Positions 7,726 to 16,443 are shown, counted from the first letter of the stretch. The stretch is 64,000 nucleotides of DNA from Roseomonas sp. (GCA_020249505.1 JADCFN010000028.1:1-64000); one strand, 5' to 3'. The notes: generated by a model not told the origin, from the letters alone. Program-made: numbers and translations.

Positions 7726-9087
7726 ATGATGCGCTTGACCCGACGCCAAACCCTTGCCTCTGCCGCGGCGCTTTGCGCCGCAAGCCCCGCACTAGCACAA
7801 AACGCCGCGCCGCCGCCGCAAAGGCCGCTGTTTGGCGCGAAGCATTGGCGGCTGGCCAATGGGCTGGAGGTTGCCTTCATTCCCTTCAGCCGTGCGCCGG
7901 TGGTTACGCAATATCTTTTCTATGCGGCGGGTGGGGCGGAAGACCCGGCGGGGCGTTCGGGGGTCGCGCATTTCCTGGAACATATGATGTTCAAGGGCAG
8001 CCCGAAGGTCGGGGTTGGCGATTTCTCGCGGCTGGTCGCGCGGGAAGGCGGCAATGACAATGCCTTCACGTCGCGCGATGTGACGGCATACCACCAGGCG
8101 GTGGAGGCTTCACGCCTTGGCATGATCCTGGAGATGGAGGCGGACCGCATGGCCGCCCCCCTGATCCCTCAGGAATTCATGGAAAGTGAGCGCGGCGTGG
8201 TGCTGGAAGAACGCCAGCAAAGGACGGATTCCAACCCAAGGGCGCGCTTCCGGGAGGCGTTTACCGCCGCGCTTTGGGGCCGCCAGCATTGGGCCGGCCG
8301 GCCGATTATTGGCTGGGAAGATGAGATTCGCGCGATTTCTCGCGATGATCTTGCGGGGTTCCATGCGCGTTTTTATGCGCCTTCCAATGCGACACTGGTG
8401 ATCAGCGGCGCCGTGCCGGACGAAGAAGTGCGCCGGCTGGTGGATCAGCATTATGGCGGCATTCCTGCACGGGTAGCAGCAAGACGGGATCGTGCGCCGA
8501 AGCCGTCGCAGGCCGTGGAGCCCCGGCTGATCCGGCGTGATCCGATGACGCGCGATGCGCTATTCCTGAAGGCCTGGATGGCGCCGTCACTCACGGCCGG
8601 TGAGCGTGCACATGCGCTGCCGCTTGAAGTGCTTTCGCATCTGCTGGGCGGCGGGCAAGGGAGCCGGCTTCATAAGGCGCTGGTGGAAACCGGCCTCGCG
8701 GTATCAGCCGGTACGGGGTATGATGGAGATGCGGCGGGGATGACGGAGTTTTTCCTCTCCGCCATGCCGCGCCCAGGTGTGGCGCCGGAACGGCTGGAAG
8801 AAGCCGCCAATGGCGTGATTGACACCCTGATTCAGCAAGGCCCGACCGAAGCGGAAGTGGCGCGTGCAATCCGGCAGCTTACCGCCGGCGCCATGCTGGC
8901 TTTGGATGGCTTTGGTGCCGGGCCGCGCATGGTGGGCGGGACGCTTTCCATTGGCTTGCCCTTGGATGCGGTGGAATTCTGGCCGGCGCGGATCAGCGCG
9001 GTCACGCGGGATCAGGTGGAAGCCGCCGCAAGGGCGGTTTTGCCCAGTGCTCCCAATACCGCCGCCTGGCTATTGCCCAGCGCATGA
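7726..9087 (+). CDS. M16-family zinc metallopeptidase, catalytic subunit
   Basis: The protein (453 residues from ATG 7726) is a pitrilysin/processing-peptidase relative. The inverted zinc motif HxxEH is intact at H82-F-L-E85-H86, and the distal metal ligand E162 sits 76 residues farther in GVVLEERQQ, as in active M16 enzymes. A twin-arginine-like signal (LTRRQTLASAAAL) ending at ALAQ places it in the periplasm. A TTG 36 bases upstream is in frame, but ATG 7726 (or 7729) starts a clean signal peptide. Its stop overlaps the start of the second M16 gene (ATGA). The pair probably works as a heterodimer. The substrate is unknown. Confidence 0.9.
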   Translation: MMRLTRRQTLASAAALCAASPALAQNAAPPPQRPLFGAKHWRLANGLEVAFIPFSRAPVVTQYLFYAAGGAEDPAGRSGVAHFLEHMMFKGSPKVGVGDFSRLVAREGGNDNAFTSRDVTAYHQAVEASRLGMILEMEADRMAAPLIPQEFMESERGVVLEERQQRTDSNPRARFREAFTAALWGRQHWAGRPIIGWEDEIRAISRDDLAGFHARFYAPSNATLVISGAVPDEEVRRLVDQHYGGIPARVAARRDRAPKPSQAVEPRLIRRDPMTRDALFLKAWMAPSLTAGERAHALPLEVLSHLLGGGQGSRLHKALVETGLAVSAGTGYDGDAAGMTEFFLSAMPRPGVAPERLEEAANGVIDTLIQQGPTEAEVARAIRQLTAGAMLALDGFGAGPRMVGGTLSIGLPLDAVEFWPARISAVTRDQVEAAARAVLPSAPNTAAWLLPSA

Positions 9088-10337
9088 GCACGCCCTTTCG
9101 CCTGCCCATTCAGCGCGTGGTGGCGCATGGGCTGACCGCCTGGCTGGTCGAGGATCATTCCGTGCCGGTGGTCTCGCTGTCCTGGTCCTGGCCGGGTGGG
9201 GCAGCCTTTGATGCGCCGGGGCGGGAGGGCACGGCAAGCCTTGCGGCAGCGCTGCTGACCGAGGGCGCGGGCGATTTGCCGGCGGCGGCGTTTACCGATG
9301 CGTTGCGCGATGCGGGGATTGGGCTTTCCTTCGCTGCGGGGCGGGATGATGTGGATGGCGGGTTTCGCTGCCTGATTGATGCCCTGCCGGAGGCCGAGCG
9401 CTTGGCGCGGCTGGCGATGACCGCGCCAAGGCTGGATCAGGCGGCGATTGAAAGGCTGCGGGCGCGCGCCATTGCCGGGGCGCGGCAATCGCTGGAAACG
9501 CCGCGCGGCCAGGCGGGGCGCGCCTTTTGGGCGGCTTCCTTCCCGTCGCATCCGGCGGGGCGGCCTTCGGGTGGCACGGCGGAAAGCCTTGCCGCCATCA
9601 CGCCCGATGATTTGCGCGGCCATTTGGGGCGGCAATTGCGGCGCGACGGGCTGACGCTTGCCGCAGCCGGGGCCATTCGCCCGGATGATCTGGCGGCCTT
9701 GCTTGGGCGGCTTTTCGCCGGGCTGCCGGCGGGCGCGCCGGAGACACCGTCAACGCTGCCGGCCTTTACCAGCTTCGGCCAACGCGTGGTTGGCATGGAT
9801 AGCCCGCAATCCCAGGCGATTTTCGGGCATGAGGGGATTGGCGCGCGCGATCCGCAATTCGAAGCGGCGCAAATCGTCATGCGTATTTTTGGTGGCGGTG
9901 GGTTTTCCTCGCGGCTTACAGAATCCGTGCGCGTCAAGCGCGGGCTGACCTATGGGATCGGGGTTGGGCTCGATACCGGGTTTGGCGGCGGTGTGCTTGT
10001 CGGCAGTGTCGCGAGCGATAATGGCAAGATCGCCGAGGCTCTGGCCGTGACGCGCGATGAATGGGCGCGCATGGCGGCTGATGGTCCGACGGATGCCGAG
10101 ATGGCGGAAGCAGTGGCGTTTCTGACCGGATCACTCGCGCTGCAATTCACCGATAGCCGACGCATCGCGAATACGCTGATGGCGATGCAGCGCAATGGCC
10201 GACCGCTCGATTGGCTGGATGGGCGTTCGGAAAGGCTGCGCGCCATCAGCCGCGATGATGCGGCGCGCATGGCACGGCGACTATTGAAGCCTGAGGCGCT
10301 TTCGGTGACGGTGGCAGGCCGGCCGGTGGGGTTATAG
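9084..10337 (+). CDS. M16-family peptidase-like protein, non-catalytic partner
   Basis: This 417-residue M16 homologue lacks the HxxEH metal site: the corresponding segment reads GREGTASLAAALLTEG. The C-terminal M16 domain keeps the Arg/Tyr substrate-binding block (SVRVKRGLTYGIG). Such inactive partners pair with an active M16 subunit, as in mitochondrial processing peptidase and many bacterial two-gene loci. The start overlaps the previous stop (ATGA), consistent with equimolar synthesis. No clear signal peptide is seen, unlike its partner, so either export depends on the partner or the true N-terminus is atypical. Confidence 0.85.
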   Translation: MSTPFRLPIQRVVAHGLTAWLVEDHSVPVVSLSWSWPGGAAFDAPGREGTASLAAALLTEGAGDLPAAAFTDALRDAGIGLSFAAGRDDVDGGFRCLIDALPEAERLARLAMTAPRLDQAAIERLRARAIAGARQSLETPRGQAGRAFWAASFPSHPAGRPSGGTAESLAAITPDDLRGHLGRQLRRDGLTLAAAGAIRPDDLAALLGRLFAGLPAGAPETPSTLPAFTSFGQRVVGMDSPQSQAIFGHEGIGARDPQFEAAQIVMRIFGGGGFSSRLTESVRVKRGLTYGIGVGLDTGFGGGVLVGSVASDNGKIAEALAVTRDEWARMAADGPTDAEMAEAVAFLTGSLALQFTDSRRIANTLMAMQRNGRPLDWLDGRSERLRAISRDDAARMARRLLKPEALSVTVAGRPVGL

Positions 10338-10416
10338 TTTCAGGACCTGGCTGGGCTTGCGCCCAAGGCCAGCTTTGCGCAGGCTGCGATCCTCTCGCAG
10401 GATTCCACCTAGCACC

Positions 10417-11049
10417 ATGCCCGATATCTCGGAACAAACCCTGATCCCCGCGCCGCTTGGCGTGGTTTGGCCATTATTGAGCGACCCGGCCGAGGTCGCT
10501 GCCTGTATCCCCGGCGCGCAATTGGCACCTTCTACCGGGGATGGGCTGTGGCGCGGTTCCATCAAGGTGAAATTCGGCCCCACCACAGCAGCCTTTCGCG
10601 GTGAGGCGAAGCTTGAATATGACCATGATGCGCATCGCTGCCGCATTGAAGGGCGCGGGATTGACCAGCGCGGCGCATCACGCGCGCTGGCGAACGGAGA
10701 TGTGCTGGCGGCGGCGGAAGGGGATGCGACGCGGCTCACAGTCAATGGCAGCTTCACCGTGACCGGCCCTTTGGAAACCTTCGCCAATGCCGGCGGCGTG
10801 CATGTGGCGCGCGCCCTTTTGGCGGAATTCGCGAAAAACATGGCGAACCGCGCCATGGCCGCTGCGCCCACTGCGGCACCGGTTGTGGAACAGGCCGCGC
10901 CTGAGGCACCCGCAGCAGCGGCCCCTGTCGCAGCAGCGCCTCCGCCACCACCTCCCCCCGCGCCGGCGGCGGAGCTTAATGCTTTCGGCCTGCTCTGGCG
11001 GGCCTTTCTATCCTGGATCAGCAGTCTTTTCGGTAAAGGGAAAAACTAA
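10417..11049 (+). CDS. CoxG-like SRPBCC-domain protein with proline/alanine linker
   Basis: From ATG 10417 the protein has 210 residues. Residues 1-145 match the CO-dehydrogenase subunit G (CoxG) branch of the SRPBCC fold: LIPAPLGVVWPLLSDPAEVAACIPGA is the family signature. An Ala/Pro-rich linker (about 150-190) then leads to a short amphipathic/hydrophobic tail (FGLLWRAFLSWISSLFG) that could touch the membrane. CoxG recruits CO dehydrogenase to the membrane in Oligotropha, but no cox genes are in view, so the target here is unknown. An upstream alternative start (10357) is less likely. It is followed after two bases by the ThDP enzyme. Confidence 0.82.
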   Translation: MPDISEQTLIPAPLGVVWPLLSDPAEVAACIPGAQLAPSTGDGLWRGSIKVKFGPTTAAFRGEAKLEYDHDAHRCRIEGRGIDQRGASRALANGDVLAAAEGDATRLTVNGSFTVTGPLETFANAGGVHVARALLAEFAKNMANRAMAAAPTAAPVVEQAAPEAPAAAAPVAAAPPPPPPPAPAAELNAFGLLWRAFLSWISSLFGKGKN

Positions 11050-11051
11050 CC

Positions 11052-12716
11052 ATGGCAGCGCCCAAGCTTTCAGACGTTCTGGCAACCGTTTTCGCGCAAG
11101 AAGGCTGCGATACGCTTTTCACCCTGATGGGTGATGCGAATATGTATTGGACGGAGGCGATGCAGCGCCAGCCGGGGATGAACATCATCCATGCAAGGCA
11201 TGAACATTGCGCCGTTGCCATGGCCGATGCTTATGCGCGCGCCACCGGCAAGGTGGGTGTGGCTTCCACCACCTGCGGGCCGGGCTTTACGCAAATCATG
11301 ACTGGGCTTGCCATTGCCGCGCGCGCCAATACGCCGATGGTGGTGTTCGCGGGCGATTCACCCATCGCCGCACCCTATTACATCCAACAGATTGATATGG
11401 CGCCGCTGACGCAAGCAACGGGCGCCCATCATATCTCGGTGAAAACCATGGATCGCGCGCTGGATAATGTGCGCGAAGCCTTTCACCTCGCGGCACTGGA
11501 ACGCCGCCCGGTGGTGATCAGCATTCCGATGGACCTGCAAAAGCAGGCCTATCCGCATATGGTGGATTACATCCCATCGGCTGATTATCTGCCCGCGGCG
11601 CAGCGCCCGCAGCCGGACCCGACACTCGTTGAAAAACTGGTCGAGATGATTGCGGCTTCCGAAAAGCCCATCATCATCGCAGGTCGCGGGGCGAAGCTGT
11701 CCCAGGCGCGTGAAGCGATTGAAGAAATGGCGGAAGCCATGGGCGCGTTGCTCACCACTTCCTTGCAAGCCAAGGGGCTATTTACTGGCAATCGCTTCGC
11801 CATGGATATCTCCGGCGCCTATGCCAGCGATTTCTCGCGCGAACGCTTTGCGGAGGCTGATTTGGTGATCGGGCTTGGCGTTGGGCTTGGCGCCTATACG
11901 ACGGAAAGCGGTTACCTCTATCCCGGCGCGCAGACGGTGCAGATTGATATCGGCCCGCGCGGGCTATGGCAGGGGCTGCGCACGGCGGATTTGCATATCC
12001 GCGCCGATGCCAAGGCGGCGGCGGAAGCCGTGACCGCCGCCATCAAGCGCCATGGTGCCGGCGGCAAGCGCTTCCGCAGTGAAGAAATGGCGGCGCTGAT
12101 TGCCGCCGATGTACCGGACCGCAAGGAATTCACGATTGCGCCCGGCACGGTTGATCCGCGTAAGGCGATCATGGAATTGGATGCGGTGGTGCCCAAGGAT
12201 TGGGATGTGGTGATTGGCGGCGGCCATTACCTTGGCTTTGCCATGACCTATCTGAAAGGTCGCGCCGCCGAACGCTATCATGTGGTGAGCGATTTCGGCG
12301 CCATCGGCAATGGCCTGCCGGCGGCGATTGGCGTCGCCGCCGCGCGCAAGGATGGCAAGGTGCTGCTGATTGAAGGCGATGGCAGCTTGCTGATGCATAT
12401 CCAGGAATTGGAAACCGCGCGCCGCCATGGCACCAAATTCCTGATGGCGATCATCAATGATGGTGGCTATGGCGCGGAAATTCATAAATTCCGTGCCGGC
12501 AATATTGATGCCGGCATTGTCATTCATGGCCGTGGCGATCTAGCGGGTGTGGCCAATGGCTTTGGCGTGCGCGGCCAGACCGTGAGTGCACTTGGCCAAA
12601 TGGGTGCGATGTTCGAGGCCCACCAAAGCGGCAATAGCGCCAGCCTTTGGGATGTGCACACTGATGATACGGTGGTGTCCCGCCCTTATCGCCGTATTCA
12701 TTACGGGGAAGCGTGA
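11052..12716 (+). CDS. Thiamine-diphosphate-dependent enzyme of the acetolactate synthase / benzoylformate decarboxylase type
   Basis: This 554-residue protein has the three-domain ThDP layout. E51 in ARHEHCAVAMADAYAR is the glutamate that activates the cofactor. The middle domain includes KPIIIAGRGAK. The C-terminal domain binds Mg-ThDP through GDG (442-444) to INDGGYGAE. It looks like the acetolactate-synthase-like group without a regulatory subunit nearby, so it is probably not ilvB. A 2-oxo-acid decarboxylase or carboligase role is inferred; the substrate is unknown. It shares an operon with the CoxG-like gene, and a strong terminator follows directly. Confidence 0.85.
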   Translation: MAAPKLSDVLATVFAQEGCDTLFTLMGDANMYWTEAMQRQPGMNIIHARHEHCAVAMADAYARATGKVGVASTTCGPGFTQIMTGLAIAARANTPMVVFAGDSPIAAPYYIQQIDMAPLTQATGAHHISVKTMDRALDNVREAFHLAALERRPVVISIPMDLQKQAYPHMVDYIPSADYLPAAQRPQPDPTLVEKLVEMIAASEKPIIIAGRGAKLSQAREAIEEMAEAMGALLTTSLQAKGLFTGNRFAMDISGAYASDFSRERFAEADLVIGLGVGLGAYTTESGYLYPGAQTVQIDIGPRGLWQGLRTADLHIRADAKAAAEAVTAAIKRHGAGGKRFRSEEMAALIAADVPDRKEFTIAPGTVDPRKAIMELDAVVPKDWDVVIGGGHYLGFAMTYLKGRAAERYHVVSDFGAIGNGLPAAIGVAAARKDGKVLLIEGDGSLLMHIQELETARRHGTKFLMAIINDGGYGAEIHKFRAGNIDAGIVIHGRGDLAGVANGFGVRGQTVSALGQMGAMFEAHQSGNSASLWDVHTDDTVVSRPYRRIHYGEA

Positions 12717-12719
12717 ATC

Positions 12720-12755
12720 AAAAAGGGCGCTGCCTGATCTGGCAGCGCCCTTTTT
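12720..12755 (+). terminator. Rho-independent terminator after the ThDP enzyme
   Basis: A perfect 15-bp stem, 12720-12734 with 12741-12755 (AAAAAGGGCGCTGCC and its complement), encloses a TGATCT loop and ends in TTTTT. It lies four bases after the TGA. The T-tract runs into the TTTGTTTG flank of the adjacent palindromic repeat. Confidence 0.93.
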
Positions 12756-12809
12756 GTTTGGTCGCATTTTCCGAGTCGCCAAGTGATTCCACTTGGCTTG
12801 AAAATGCTC
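12753..12809. repeat. Dispersed palindromic repeat, copy 2
   Basis: The core 12764-12807 is GCATTTTC, CGAGTCG, a perfect hairpin CCAAGTG-ATTC-CACTTGG, CTT, GAAAATGC. It is the most complete copy: the left flank TTTGTTTGGTC matches copy 1 at 1432, and CTC follows the core in all three copies. It sits directly behind the terminator. Confidence 0.88.
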
Positions 12810-12817
12810 ACTTATCC

Positions 12818-12867
12818 GGTCGCATTTTCCGAGTCGCCAAGTGATTCCACTTGGCTTGAAAATGCTC
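12818..12867. repeat. Dispersed palindromic repeat, copy 3 (tandem)
   Basis: The core 12822-12865 is identical to that of copy 2 and displaced by exactly 58 bases. It lacks the TTTGTTT flank. The tandem arrangement ends just before the stop of the minus-strand crotonase gene, so the pair occupies the space between two convergent genes. Confidence 0.88.
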
Positions 12868-12880
12868 CGGCCCGCTTCGA

Positions 12881-13660
12881 TCACCGCCCGCGAAAGACAG
12901 GCGCTCTTTTTTCGCGGAAGGCGGCAAGGCCTTCTTGGATATCCTCACTTTCCTTGCAGAGCCGCGCGCGTTCGGCACAGGCCTCGGCATCCAGCCGGCC
13001 ATGGCCGATCTCATTCAGCGCCTGCTTCATGCCCTGAATGGCAAGCGGCGCACCATTGGCAAGCGTGGTCGCCAGGGTGTCCACCGCGGCATCCAATTCC
13101 GCAGGCGCCACCAAATGCGTGAGGTAGCCGATGCGGAGCAATTCCTCGGCCCCCAGCTTTTCTGCGGTCATGAACAGGCGTTTCGCATTGTTCAGCCCAA
13201 GGCGGGAGACATAACGCGATAGCCCGGTTGGGTAGTAATGGACGCCAAGCCGCGCGGCCGGCATGAACATTTCCATCCCCGTCACACCAACGCGGAAATC
13301 CGCCGTCAGCGCCAAATCCGTGGAACCGCCATAAACGCCACCTTGCAGCCGGCAAATGGTCGGCACGCGGACAGCTTCAAACCGATCAACCATGGCCTCA
13401 AAACTCGGCGCGCGGGCGGCGGCTTCCTTATCCTCGGCAAAGCCGCCCAGATGGAAGCCCGCGCTGAAGGCCGGCCCGCTCGCGGCCAGCACCAGCACGC
13501 GGAGCGACGGGTTGGCATCCACCTGATCCAGATGCTCCATGATGCGGATGATATCGCCAGGCTCCACGCGATTGCGGTGGCGGGAACGATGCAGGCGGAT
13601 GGTCGCACGATTGCCCGCGATTTCGAGGCTCGGCGGATCAAGGCGGGTATCTTCGGTCAT
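12881..13660 (-). CDS. Enoyl-CoA hydratase/isomerase-family protein (crotonase)
   Basis: The 259-residue protein has the crotonase fold with both oxyanion-hole segments: FSAGFHLGGF near residue 70 and LQGGVYGGSTDLALTADFRV near 110-130. The segment that usually supplies the second catalytic glutamate reads MFMPAARLGVHYYPTG, without that Glu. The activity may therefore be isomerase, hydrolase or another crotonase chemistry rather than plain hydration. A purine-rich AGAGGGA precedes the ATG. It lies downstream of the Bug gene but is separated by a terminator, so it probably has its own promoter. Confidence 0.83.
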   Translation of the reverse strand: MTEDTRLDPPSLEIAGNRATIRLHRSRHRNRVEPGDIIRIMEHLDQVDANPSLRVLVLAASGPAFSAGFHLGGFAEDKEAAARAPSFEAMVDRFEAVRVPTICRLQGGVYGGSTDLALTADFRVGVTGMEMFMPAARLGVHYYPTGLSRYVSRLGLNNAKRLFMTAEKLGAEELLRIGYLTHLVAPAELDAAVDTLATTLANGAPLAIQGMKQALNEIGHGRLDAEACAERARLCKESEDIQEGLAAFREKRAPVFRGR

Positions 13661-13733
13661 GGGGTCCCTCTCATCGGCGCCTGTTTTCTCAGATTTCGGG
13701 CTGCGGCGCTATTGCAAGGGGCGCCTCGCAAAC

Positions 13734-13760
13734 AAAAAAGGGCGGCCCGTAAGCCGCCCC
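13734..13760 (-). terminator. Rho-independent terminator of the minus-strand Bug gene
   Basis: On the minus strand GGGCGGC pairs with GCCGCCC (13753-13759 with 13740-13746) around a six-base loop, followed by a run of six T (complement of 13734-13739). It lies 24 bases after the Bug-protein stop. Confidence 0.85.
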
Positions 13761-13783
13761 AATGCCGCGATGGATAGGCCCGA

Positions 13784-14767
13784 TCAGCCATCCACCTTGA
13801 TGTTATTGGCCTGAATAACCTCACGGAATTCTTCGCGATGGCGGGCCAGGAAGGTGGTGAAATCGGCCGTATTGCGGAATTGCGGCTGGAAGCCGATCTG
13901 CGCCAGTCGAGCCTTCACGTCTGACGTCGCAAGCGCCTTTTCCATCTCCGCTGCCAGACGCTCCACGATCGGGCGCGGGGTTGCGGCGGGGACCATATAG
14001 CCGCCGAAAGCACCGGCATCATAACCCTCAACGCCCGGCAGGCGGGCCAGCGGCATGAGGTCCGGCTGCAATTCGGTGCCGTCCTTCAGGCTGACGCCAA
14101 GTGCGCGCACCGCGCCCTGACGGAATAGGGCCGAGGTCGCGACAAGGGTTTCAATGGCGAAATCCACCTGGCCGGCGGTCACGGCCGTCAGGCCAGGGCC
14201 GCTGCCCTGGAAAGGCACATGCACGGCGTCCAGCTTGGCGCGGGAGAGGAACATGAGCGTAATCAGATGCGCCGCGGCACCGGTGCCAGAGGTGGCATAG
14301 TTGTATTTTCCGGGCTCCGCGCGGACACGGGCGACGAATTCGGCTGCGGTTTGCGCCGGGAAATCCTTCCGTACGACGAGTACATAGGGGGAAATGCCGA
14401 TTTGCGCGACCGGTGCCAAATCCCGTTGCACATCATAAGGCGTGCGCTGCACGAGCGGCGCGGTGGTGATGGGACCGGTAGAGGCCGCAAGCACCGTATA
14501 GCCATCCGGCTCTGCCTTGGCGACGAGATCAGTGCCGATCATGCCGCCGGCACCCGCGCGGTTTTCCGGCACAAAGGGCTGGCCCCAGGTTTCGGAAATC
14601 CTGGTTGCGGTCACGCGCGCCATCAGGTCGGTCGCCTGGCCGGGCGGCCAGGGGATCACGAGCCGCACCGGGCGGGACGGATAGGCGCCCTGCGCCTGGA
14701 CAATGGCGGGGGCGGCAAATCCTGCGGCCAGGCCGCTGGCGCCGAGCAATAGGGAACGACGATCCAT
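13784..14767 (-). CDS. Bug/TTT-type periplasmic substrate-binding protein
   Basis: A 327-residue extracytoplasmic receptor of the Bordetella-uptake-gene (tripartite tricarboxylate transport) family. The signal peptide is MDRRSLLLGASGLAAGFA to IVQAQG. The mature start YPSRPVRLVIPWPPGQATD and ENRAGAGGMIGTDLVAKAEPDGYT are family hallmarks that form the carboxylate-binding region. ATG 14767 is preceded by AGGAGG at a good distance; an upstream in-frame start (14866) would spoil the signal peptide. No TctA/TctB membrane genes are adjacent, so it is an orphan receptor. It may serve a distant transporter, and the ligand is unknown, probably an organic acid. Confidence 0.9.
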   Translation of the reverse strand: MDRRSLLLGASGLAAGFAAPAIVQAQGAYPSRPVRLVIPWPPGQATDLMARVTATRISETWGQPFVPENRAGAGGMIGTDLVAKAEPDGYTVLAASTGPITTAPLVQRTPYDVQRDLAPVAQIGISPYVLVVRKDFPAQTAAEFVARVRAEPGKYNYATSGTGAAAHLITLMFLSRAKLDAVHVPFQGSGPGLTAVTAGQVDFAIETLVATSALFRQGAVRALGVSLKDGTELQPDLMPLARLPGVEGYDAGAFGGYMVPAATPRPIVERLAAEMEKALATSDVKARLAQIGFQPQFRNTADFTTFLARHREEFREVIQANNIKVDG

Positions 14768-14891
14768 GATAGGCGAAGCCTCCTGGTTGGGAAGGGACAG
14801 CCCCGGCTGCTGAGGCTCCCAATTGCGCGCTAACTGGATCGGAGATGTGTCAAAAACAAGGTCCACCCAAAAAAATGGCAGCCCGCCGCCC

Positions 14892-16187
14892 TTAGGCCGC
14901 CTTGGCGGGTAGGGATTTCATCGCCGCGCGAAAGGCATCCAGGGTCTGCGCCACATCGGCGGCGGTGTGCGCCAGGGACATGTAGAATTTGCTCTCGCCT
15001 TTCAGAATACCGCGCCCACGCAGCACGCCATTCACATGCTTCTGCATCGCTGCGTCCTGGCGGATCACGCTGCGATAATCCCGAATATCACCCGTGGCAT
15101 AGACCACATCGAACAAGGGCGGCTCACCCACCACCTGGGCGGGAATGCCAGCTTCATGGATCAGGCCGGTGAGGCCCTCCATCAGGCTGCGGCCAGTCGC
15201 GAAAATCTGCTCATAGGCGCCGGGTTCGCGCAGCACTTCCATGGTGGCCAGCCCCGCGACCGAGGCAACAGGGTTGCCCGAAAGCGTGCCGATCTGCGTG
15301 AGGAAGCGGTCTTCGCCCACCGCCGCCTTGTCGAATTGCGCCATGATATCGGCGCGCCCGCCGAGGGCGGCCAAGGGAAAACCACCGCCGATAATCTTGC
15401 CCATGGTGCAGATATCGGGCGTCACGCCGTAATATTCCTGCGCGCCGCCATAGGCGAAGCGGAAACCTGTCACGACCTCATCAAAAATCAGCGGAATGCC
15501 AAGCCGCGCCGTCACTTCCCGGATCGCTTGCAGAAAGCCGGGCTTGGGCGGGATCAGGCGCTGGAAGGGCTCCAGGATCACGCCGCCAATCTCATCATGC
15601 CGCGCTTCAATCAGCCGCACCGCCGCTTCCGTGTCATTGAAGGGGGCGACCAGCATTTCGGCACGCACACTCTCCGGGATGCCGGGCGTATCCGGCACGG
15701 CTTCCGGGAAATTGGCGAGCTTCTTGGGTGCCAGGCTCATCAACCCCCAATCGCTCATGCCGTGATAGCCGCCTTCGAACTTCACGATCTTCGGGCGCTG
15801 GCGATAGGCGCGCGCAAGCCGCATGGCGTAAAGATCAGCTTCCGAGCCTGAGGAGACAAAGCGCACCTGCTCCACACAGGGCATGGCGTCCGCAATGGCG
15901 GCGGCGAGGCGAATGCCATGTTCATTGTTGGCGAAGAAGGTGGTCCCTTTCGGCACCTGCGCCAGCACCGCTTCCAGCACTTTCGGGTGGTTATGCCCGA
16001 CATACATGGGACCGCTGCCGAGCAGAAAATCAATATATTCGCGCCCCGAAACATCCCAGACATGGGCGCCACGGCCTTCCCGCAGGATGATCTCGGCCGG
16101 GAAATTGCCGAAATGCCCGCCCGGTAGCGCGCGTTTGGCGAGGGCGAGCAGTTCCTGTTCGTCGGCGGAAGGGGCGATGCTGGTCAT
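14892..16187 (-). CDS. Class III PLP-dependent aminotransferase (glutamate-1-semialdehyde aminomutase-like)
   Basis: The 431-residue enzyme belongs to aminotransferase class III. The PLP lysine is K264 in MGKIIGGGFPLAALGG, and D236-E237 in LIFDEVVTGFR contacts the cofactor. GSEADLYAMRLARAY (114-128) is the phosphate-binding segment. The GKIIGGG block is closest to glutamate-1-semialdehyde aminomutases, but the context is catabolic: it sits between Bug receptors and not with haem genes. I therefore infer an omega-amino-acid or beta-amino-acid transaminase. The minus-strand Bug gene lies about 120 bases downstream and may share the transcript. Confidence 0.85.
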   Translation of the reverse strand: MTSIAPSADEQELLALAKRALPGGHFGNFPAEIILREGRGAHVWDVSGREYIDFLLGSGPMYVGHNHPKVLEAVLAQVPKGTTFFANNEHGIRLAAAIADAMPCVEQVRFVSSGSEADLYAMRLARAYRQRPKIVKFEGGYHGMSDWGLMSLAPKKLANFPEAVPDTPGIPESVRAEMLVAPFNDTEAAVRLIEARHDEIGGVILEPFQRLIPPKPGFLQAIREVTARLGIPLIFDEVVTGFRFAYGGAQEYYGVTPDICTMGKIIGGGFPLAALGGRADIMAQFDKAAVGEDRFLTQIGTLSGNPVASVAGLATMEVLREPGAYEQIFATGRSLMEGLTGLIHEAGIPAQVVGEPPLFDVVYATGDIRDYRSVIRQDAAMQKHVNGVLRGRGILKGESKFYMSLAHTAADVAQTLDAFRAAMKSLPAKAA

Positions 16188-16443
16188 GGCGCTGGTTCCT
16201 CAAGCGTTGTTTGAAACACTATAGGGTGCGTTTCATCGGGATGGAATGAGACGATCCCAGCCAAGCCCTCAACCGGCTCTGGCGCCGGCTCGCCGGCTAG
16301 GCCATGATCCGGCGCAGTCAAGAAGTCATCATAGGAAGCCTAAGAAGCGGCCTTCCGTGCCATTGGTTGGAAGCCAGAAATCGGCATGGCAGAGGGGCTT
16401 TGTGGGCTGAATATCGGGAATGAAAGCAAGGAAGGGAAATGTC
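16188..16443. other. Divergent intergenic region of 256 bases
   Basis: It separates the aminotransferase (minus) from the second Bug gene (plus) and must hold both promoters. Short GC-rich inverted repeats around 16285-16300 (GCCGG-CTCG-CCGGC) are visible. I see no convincing -35/-10 pair or small gene. Confidence 0.4.

Noticed and set aside
12764-12865. Tandem repeats suggesting a CRISPR array
   Set aside because: Only two units, a 14-base gap, and strongly palindromic cores; a third copy lies 11 kb away. This fits a dispersed palindrome, not CRISPR.
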